Below are positions 14,759 to 17,988 of a stretch of 17,988 nt of DNA, piece by piece; position 1 is the first letter of the stretch; every line of letters starts with the position of its first letter. The DNA is from Oscillospiraceae bacterium (GTDB taxonomy: Bacteria > Bacillota > Clostridia > Oscillospirales > Oscillospiraceae). The position numbers were made by a program, and so were the translations under genes. The stretch is from positions 1-17,988 of the forward strand of contig JAEDIZ010000039.1 of assembly GCA_016296635.1 (NCBI GenBank), written 5' to 3'. The notes under the pieces are model-generated. The model worked only from the letters and a program-made list of their open reading frames with translations, had not been told where the DNA came from and searched no databases.

Positions 14759-17038
14759 ATGGATCAATACATAGGAAAGCTGTTAGATGATAGATATGAG
14801 ATCATGGAAATGATCGGGTCCGGCGGTATGGCTGTCGTCTATAAGGCGCGGTGCAATCGCTTAAACCGGCTCGTTGCCATTAAGATCCTGAAAGAAGATC
14901 TTTCGAGGGATGCGGAATTCCGCCGTCGGTTCCATGCGGAATCGCAGGCTGTTGCGATGCTTTCGCATCCGAATATCGTCAATGTTTATGATGTATCGCA
15001 TTCTGAGGAACACGATTATATCGTGATGGAACTCATTGAAGGCATCACGCTGAAGCAATATATGGAGCAGAAGGGGCAGCTCAACTGGCGCGAAGCGCTG
15101 CATTTTGCAACGCAGATCTGCAAGGCGCTGGAGCATGCGCATTCGCGCGGCATCATCCATCGCGATATCAAGCCCCACAATATTATGATTCTGAAGGACG
15201 GCAGCGTGAAGGTTGCTGATTTCGGGATTGCCCGTATTTCTTCCTCGCAGAATACCCTGACGAGAGAAGCTCTCGGCTCCGTTCATTATATTTCTCCGGA
15301 GCAGGCCAAGGGCGCGCACACGGATTACCGGAGCGACCTTTATTCACTCGGCGTTGTCATGTATGAAATGCTGACCGGGCGCCCACCCTTTGACGGCGAT
15401 ACGCCGGTATCTGTTGCCATTCAGCATATCAATGCAAAAGCAACCATGCCGCGTGAAATCAATCCGTCCATCCCGGAGGGCCTTGAACAGATCACCATGC
15501 ATGCCATGACAGCCGAGATGTCAAAGCGCTACTCCTCTGCTTCTCTGATGCTGGCAGATCTGGAGGATTTCCGAAAGAATCCGAATATTGTCTTCGATTT
15601 TTCCGGGGACAATGCCGAAATCGATGTTGATCGTCTGATTTCTGACCCGAATTATCTGTCGCCTGAACTATCTTCGGATGGTGGCAGCGCTGTTGTACGG
15701 AAAAAGATTGTAAAAAAGCCGGCAGAGCCGACTCAGGAGAAACCGGCTGCAGAGGATTCTCGCAACGGAAGACGCATTGCTATCATTGCCGGTACTGTTT
15801 GCATTATTCTCGCGGTATTCGGAATTCTATGGTTTTTGTATTCCTATTTTATTTCCGATCTTTTTGCAAAGACCAAAGAAGACAATGTGCCGAATTTTAT
15901 CGGCATGAACATTGAGAACATCAGAGATTCCGACTATCCGAATTTTGTGATCAATGTTAAGGACTGGAAACCGAGTGAGACCATGGATTCCGGCTTCATC
16001 ATTGATCAGTATCCCGAACCGGATCGGCCGGTAAAGGTCGGCTCAACGGTCGAGCTGACCGTATCCATGGGTGCAGACTCCAATGTGATGCCGAATCTTG
16101 TGAATTTTACCTTGGCGAATGCGCAGTCCTTCCTCAGTACCATGCCGATTCAGGTCAATGTTTCTGTTGAGTATGAAACAAGTGACGTCTATACGGACGG
16201 CTATGTGATGCGAACAGTCCCGGAACACAATGAAAAGCTTTCAAACGGACAGACAGTCACGCTGGTTGTCTGCTCCGGACCGGAGATCAAGCTGGTTGAG
16301 GTTCCGACGTTGATCGGACATATGCAGGAACAGGCATTGAAGGAGATTCAGGATGCAGGGCTTTCAAGCGGGCCGCTGACATCCAGAACAGACGACGCAC
16401 CGAAGGAAACAGTCATCTGGCAGTCTGTCAATCCGGGTGAGATGGTAAAAGAGGGAACTGTCATCAATCTGCAGATCTCGCTCGGCCCCGAGGAAGCAGA
16501 GCAGCCGTTTATCAAGTCTTTGTCTGCAGACGCAAAGATTGAAGTCGGCGATTCTCTTGAGCTGTTCGCGGATGCGATGACAACGGATGACGGTATACTG
16601 ACCTATGCGTGGTACGTTTCCACGAACGGAAGCACCGATAATGCAACACTTGTGTCCCGCAGCTCTGAGAAAGTAAAGAGCTGTAAGGTTGATACAAGCA
16701 AGGCGGGAACGTTCTATTATTTCTGCCGTATCGTGAACACCTTGGGTATCAGCACAACCTCAATCAATTCGCAGATGATTGAGGTCGTGATTGAAGAGCC
16801 GGTAAAGGAAACTACCAAGACAATCAGCATTGAACTGCCACAGCAGGACGGCACCTATGAGATCGCAGTTAAGATCAATGATGCAGATGCGGTTGCACCT
16901 TTCCGGGTCGAACTGGGCGAAGGTGATTCCCGTACTGTCAGCGCATCTTTGACGGGTACCGGCACACAGAACGTGGATATCTATGTCAACGGTATTTTGC
17001 AGGAATCCAAAACAGTTGATTTTGATGCGGAAGAGTGA
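14759..17038 (+). CDS. prkC: PASTA-domain Ser/Thr protein kinase PrkC with extended C-terminus
   Basis: A 759-residue membrane kinase of the Hanks type. The cytoplasmic kinase domain (about 13-275) has the glycine loop IGSGGMAVVYKA, Lys42, HRDIKPHN (Asp136), DFGIAR (Asp154) and the activation segment GSVHYISPEQAKG, so it should be active. A charged juxtamembrane linker leads to one transmembrane helix (about 339-364). Outside are three PASTA repeats, about 376-438 (VPNFIGM), 443-508 (MPNLVNF) and 514-577 (VPTLIGH), which sense muropeptides or lipid II in this family. Beyond them lie an Ig-like segment (about 583-680, TYAWYV and YYFCRIVN) and a last beta-rich region (about 687-755). This is longer than Bacillus PrkC, about 650 residues. 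The start has AAAGGAG upstream. PrkC governs cell wall, growth and dormancy exit in Bacillota; targets here are unknown. Confidence 0.95.
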   Translation: MDQYIGKLLDDRYEIMEMIGSGGMAVVYKARCNRLNRLVAIKILKEDLSRDAEFRRRFHAESQAVAMLSHPNIVNVYDVSHSEEHDYIVMELIEGITLKQYMEQKGQLNWREALHFATQICKALEHAHSRGIIHRDIKPHNIMILKDGSVKVADFGIARISSSQNTLTREALGSVHYISPEQAKGAHTDYRSDLYSLGVVMYEMLTGRPPFDGDTPVSVAIQHINAKATMPREINPSIPEGLEQITMHAMTAEMSKRYSSASLMLADLEDFRKNPNIVFDFSGDNAEIDVDRLISDPNYLSPELSSDGGSAVVRKKIVKKPAEPTQEKPAAEDSRNGRRIAIIAGTVCIILAVFGILWFLYSYFISDLFAKTKEDNVPNFIGMNIENIRDSDYPNFVINVKDWKPSETMDSGFIIDQYPEPDRPVKVGSTVELTVSMGADSNVMPNLVNFTLANAQSFLSTMPIQVNVSVEYETSDVYTDGYVMRTVPEHNEKLSNGQTVTLVVCSGPEIKLVEVPTLIGHMQEQALKEIQDAGLSSGPLTSRTDDAPKETVIWQSVNPGEMVKEGTVINLQISLGPEEAEQPFIKSLSADAKIEVGDSLELFADAMTTDDGILTYAWYVSTNGSTDNATLVSRSSEKVKSCKVDTSKAGTFYYFCRIVNTLGISTTSINSQMIEVVIEEPVKETTKTISIELPQQDGTYEIAVKINDADAVAPFRVELGEGDSRTVSASLTGTGTQNVDIYVNGILQESKTVDFDAEE

Positions 17039-17040
17039 GT

Positions 17041-17919
17041 ATGAACAATAACAGAATCATCAAAGCGTTATCCGGATTTTACTATGTGCAGACGGACGAT
17101 GGCGTTTTGGAATGCAAGGCAAGAGGACATTTTAGAAAAGAAGGCATTTCACCTCTTGTCGGCGATCTTGTGACCGTTTCCAGGCAGGGAAGCAAGGGAA
17201 TGGTTGAGGATATTCTGCCGCGCAGAAACAGTTTCCTGCGTCCGGCAGTCGCAAACATTGATATGCTCGTTGTTCTGGCGTCCTGTGCGATTCCCGTGAC
17301 AGAGCCGTTTCTGATCGACCGTGTGCTTGCAATTACCCTGCGGCAGGGTGTGGAGCCGATTATCGTGATCAATAAGGACGATCTTGCTTCTGCCGCACCC
17401 CTTGCGCGAATCTATGAGCATGCCGGTTTTCGTGTGCTGGCAACCAGTGCGGAAACCGGAGAGGGCATTGATATGCTCCGGCAGATGATTTCTGGTAAGC
17501 TGTGCGCGTTTACCGGAAATTCCGGCGTCGGTAAATCCAGCCTTCTGAACAGACTCTGCCCTGAATTGCAGCTTCCCGTCGGCGAGGTATCCGAAAAGCT
17601 CGGACGCGGCCGCCATACGACGCGCCATATTGAGTTATACAGTCTCGGAAGCGATACATATGTTGCCGATACTCCGGGTTTTTCTTCCTTTGATACCGAA
17701 CGCATGGATCTGGTTCTCAAGGAAGAACTTGCGGATGTGTTTCCGGATTTTGCCCCGCATATTGGAAAATGCCAGTTTTTGGACTGTGCACATCTCAAAG
17801 AACCCGGCTGCGCCGTTCGTGCAGCGCTGGATCGCGGCGAAATTGAACCGACGCGCTATAACAGCTACGCAAAGCTTTATGAAATGGCAAAAGACATCAA
17901 GCTTTGGAAACTCAAATAA
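17041..17919 (+). CDS. rsgA: Ribosome small subunit-dependent GTPase RsgA
   Basis: A 292-residue circularly permuted GTPase that checks late 30S subunit maturation. An N-terminal OB fold (about 1-68, IIKALSGFYYV) precedes the G domain with motifs in permuted order: G4 INKDD (110-114), G5 TSAETGEG, G1 GNSGVGKSS (159-167), G3 DTPGFSS (210-216). A C-terminal zinc motif uses Cys244, Cys249, His251 and Cys257. A GTG at 17035 overlapping the prkC stop is in frame, but the ATG at 17041 gives the usual N-terminus and better spacing from GGAAGAG, so it is preferred. Placement after prpC-prkC is standard in Bacillota. rpe and thiN normally follow and would be expected just beyond the window. Confidence 0.95.
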   Translation: MNNNRIIKALSGFYYVQTDDGVLECKARGHFRKEGISPLVGDLVTVSRQGSKGMVEDILPRRNSFLRPAVANIDMLVVLASCAIPVTEPFLIDRVLAITLRQGVEPIIVINKDDLASAAPLARIYEHAGFRVLATSAETGEGIDMLRQMISGKLCAFTGNSGVGKSSLLNRLCPELQLPVGEVSEKLGRGRHTTRHIELYSLGSDTYVADTPGFSSFDTERMDLVLKEELADVFPDFAPHIGKCQFLDCAHLKEPGCAVRAALDRGEIEPTRYNSYAKLYEMAKDIKLWKLK

Positions 17920-17988
17920 AAAACTGCCTCATCTGCCGGATGGTCGTAAAACAGTAAAATCAAAAAATGATGAAAACCCTGTGTTTTC
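17920..17988. other. Sequence after rsgA, no recognisable feature
   Basis: The last 69 bases are AT-rich toward the end. I see no gene start with a ribosome binding site, no clear promoter and no stem strong enough to be a terminator. The rpe gene often found here does not begin within the window. Confidence 0.5.

Noticed and set aside
1..17988. Mobile element, phage, defence system or CRISPR array
   Set aside because: No transposase, integrase, direct-repeat array or unfamiliar gene cluster is visible. All large genes on the plus strand belong to a conserved housekeeping block with uniform codon use.

Overview
The window looks like chromosomal DNA from a member of the Bacillota, most likely class Clostridia (Oscillospirales or Ruminococcaceae-like). 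This is inferred from the gene order, the strong AGGAGG-type ribosome binding sites, the consensus housekeeping promoters, the lysine riboswitch and the roughly 50% GC codon use. I see no mobile element, CRISPR array, tRNA or rRNA. Coding density is high, and nearly everything is core housekeeping. I found no undescribed multi-gene system. The points worth a second look are regulatory elements and departures from the usual Bacillota gene order.

Left part, minus strand (about 40-1981): one NhaC-superfamily secondary transporter, bounded downstream by an intrinsic terminator (41-72). A near-consensus promoter (1954-1981) precedes it, followed by a 5' leader that I read as a complete lysine riboswitch (L box; aptamer about 1784-1941) with its own attenuator hairpin and U-run (1728-1761). 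The transporter is therefore better regarded as a lysine-regulated, LysW-like transporter than as a generic Na+/H+ antiporter. The gene-free stretch 1710-2113 (404 bases) holds this leader, its promoter, an AT-rich spacer, and a weak promoter and hairpin for the divergent genes.

Plus strand, unit 1 (2114-3468): a small DUF3343 protein (putative Se/S carrier-like) whose stop overlaps the start of a class V aminotransferase-fold cysteine desulfurase. This is probably a sulfur or selenium handling pair.

Plus strand, unit 2 (promoter 3497-3525, then 3558-17919): a long, tightly packed run of cdaA-cdaR (c-di-AMP synthesis and its regulator), yicC, remA, gmk, rpoZ, priA, def, fmt, rsmB, rlmN, prpC, prkC and rsgA. 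The part from yicC to rsgA is the classic Bacillota block for nucleotide supply, transcription, replication restart, translation start, rRNA modification, Ser/Thr phosphorylation and 30S maturation. Two differences stand out. cdaA-cdaR sits at the head of this block rather than beside glmM, and coaBC, usually between rpoZ and priA, is absent. Many junctions are 4-base ATGA overlaps or longer overlaps, which suggests translational coupling. The prpC/prkC phosphatase-kinase pair and rsgA close the block. The last 69 bases hold no recognisable gene or terminator.
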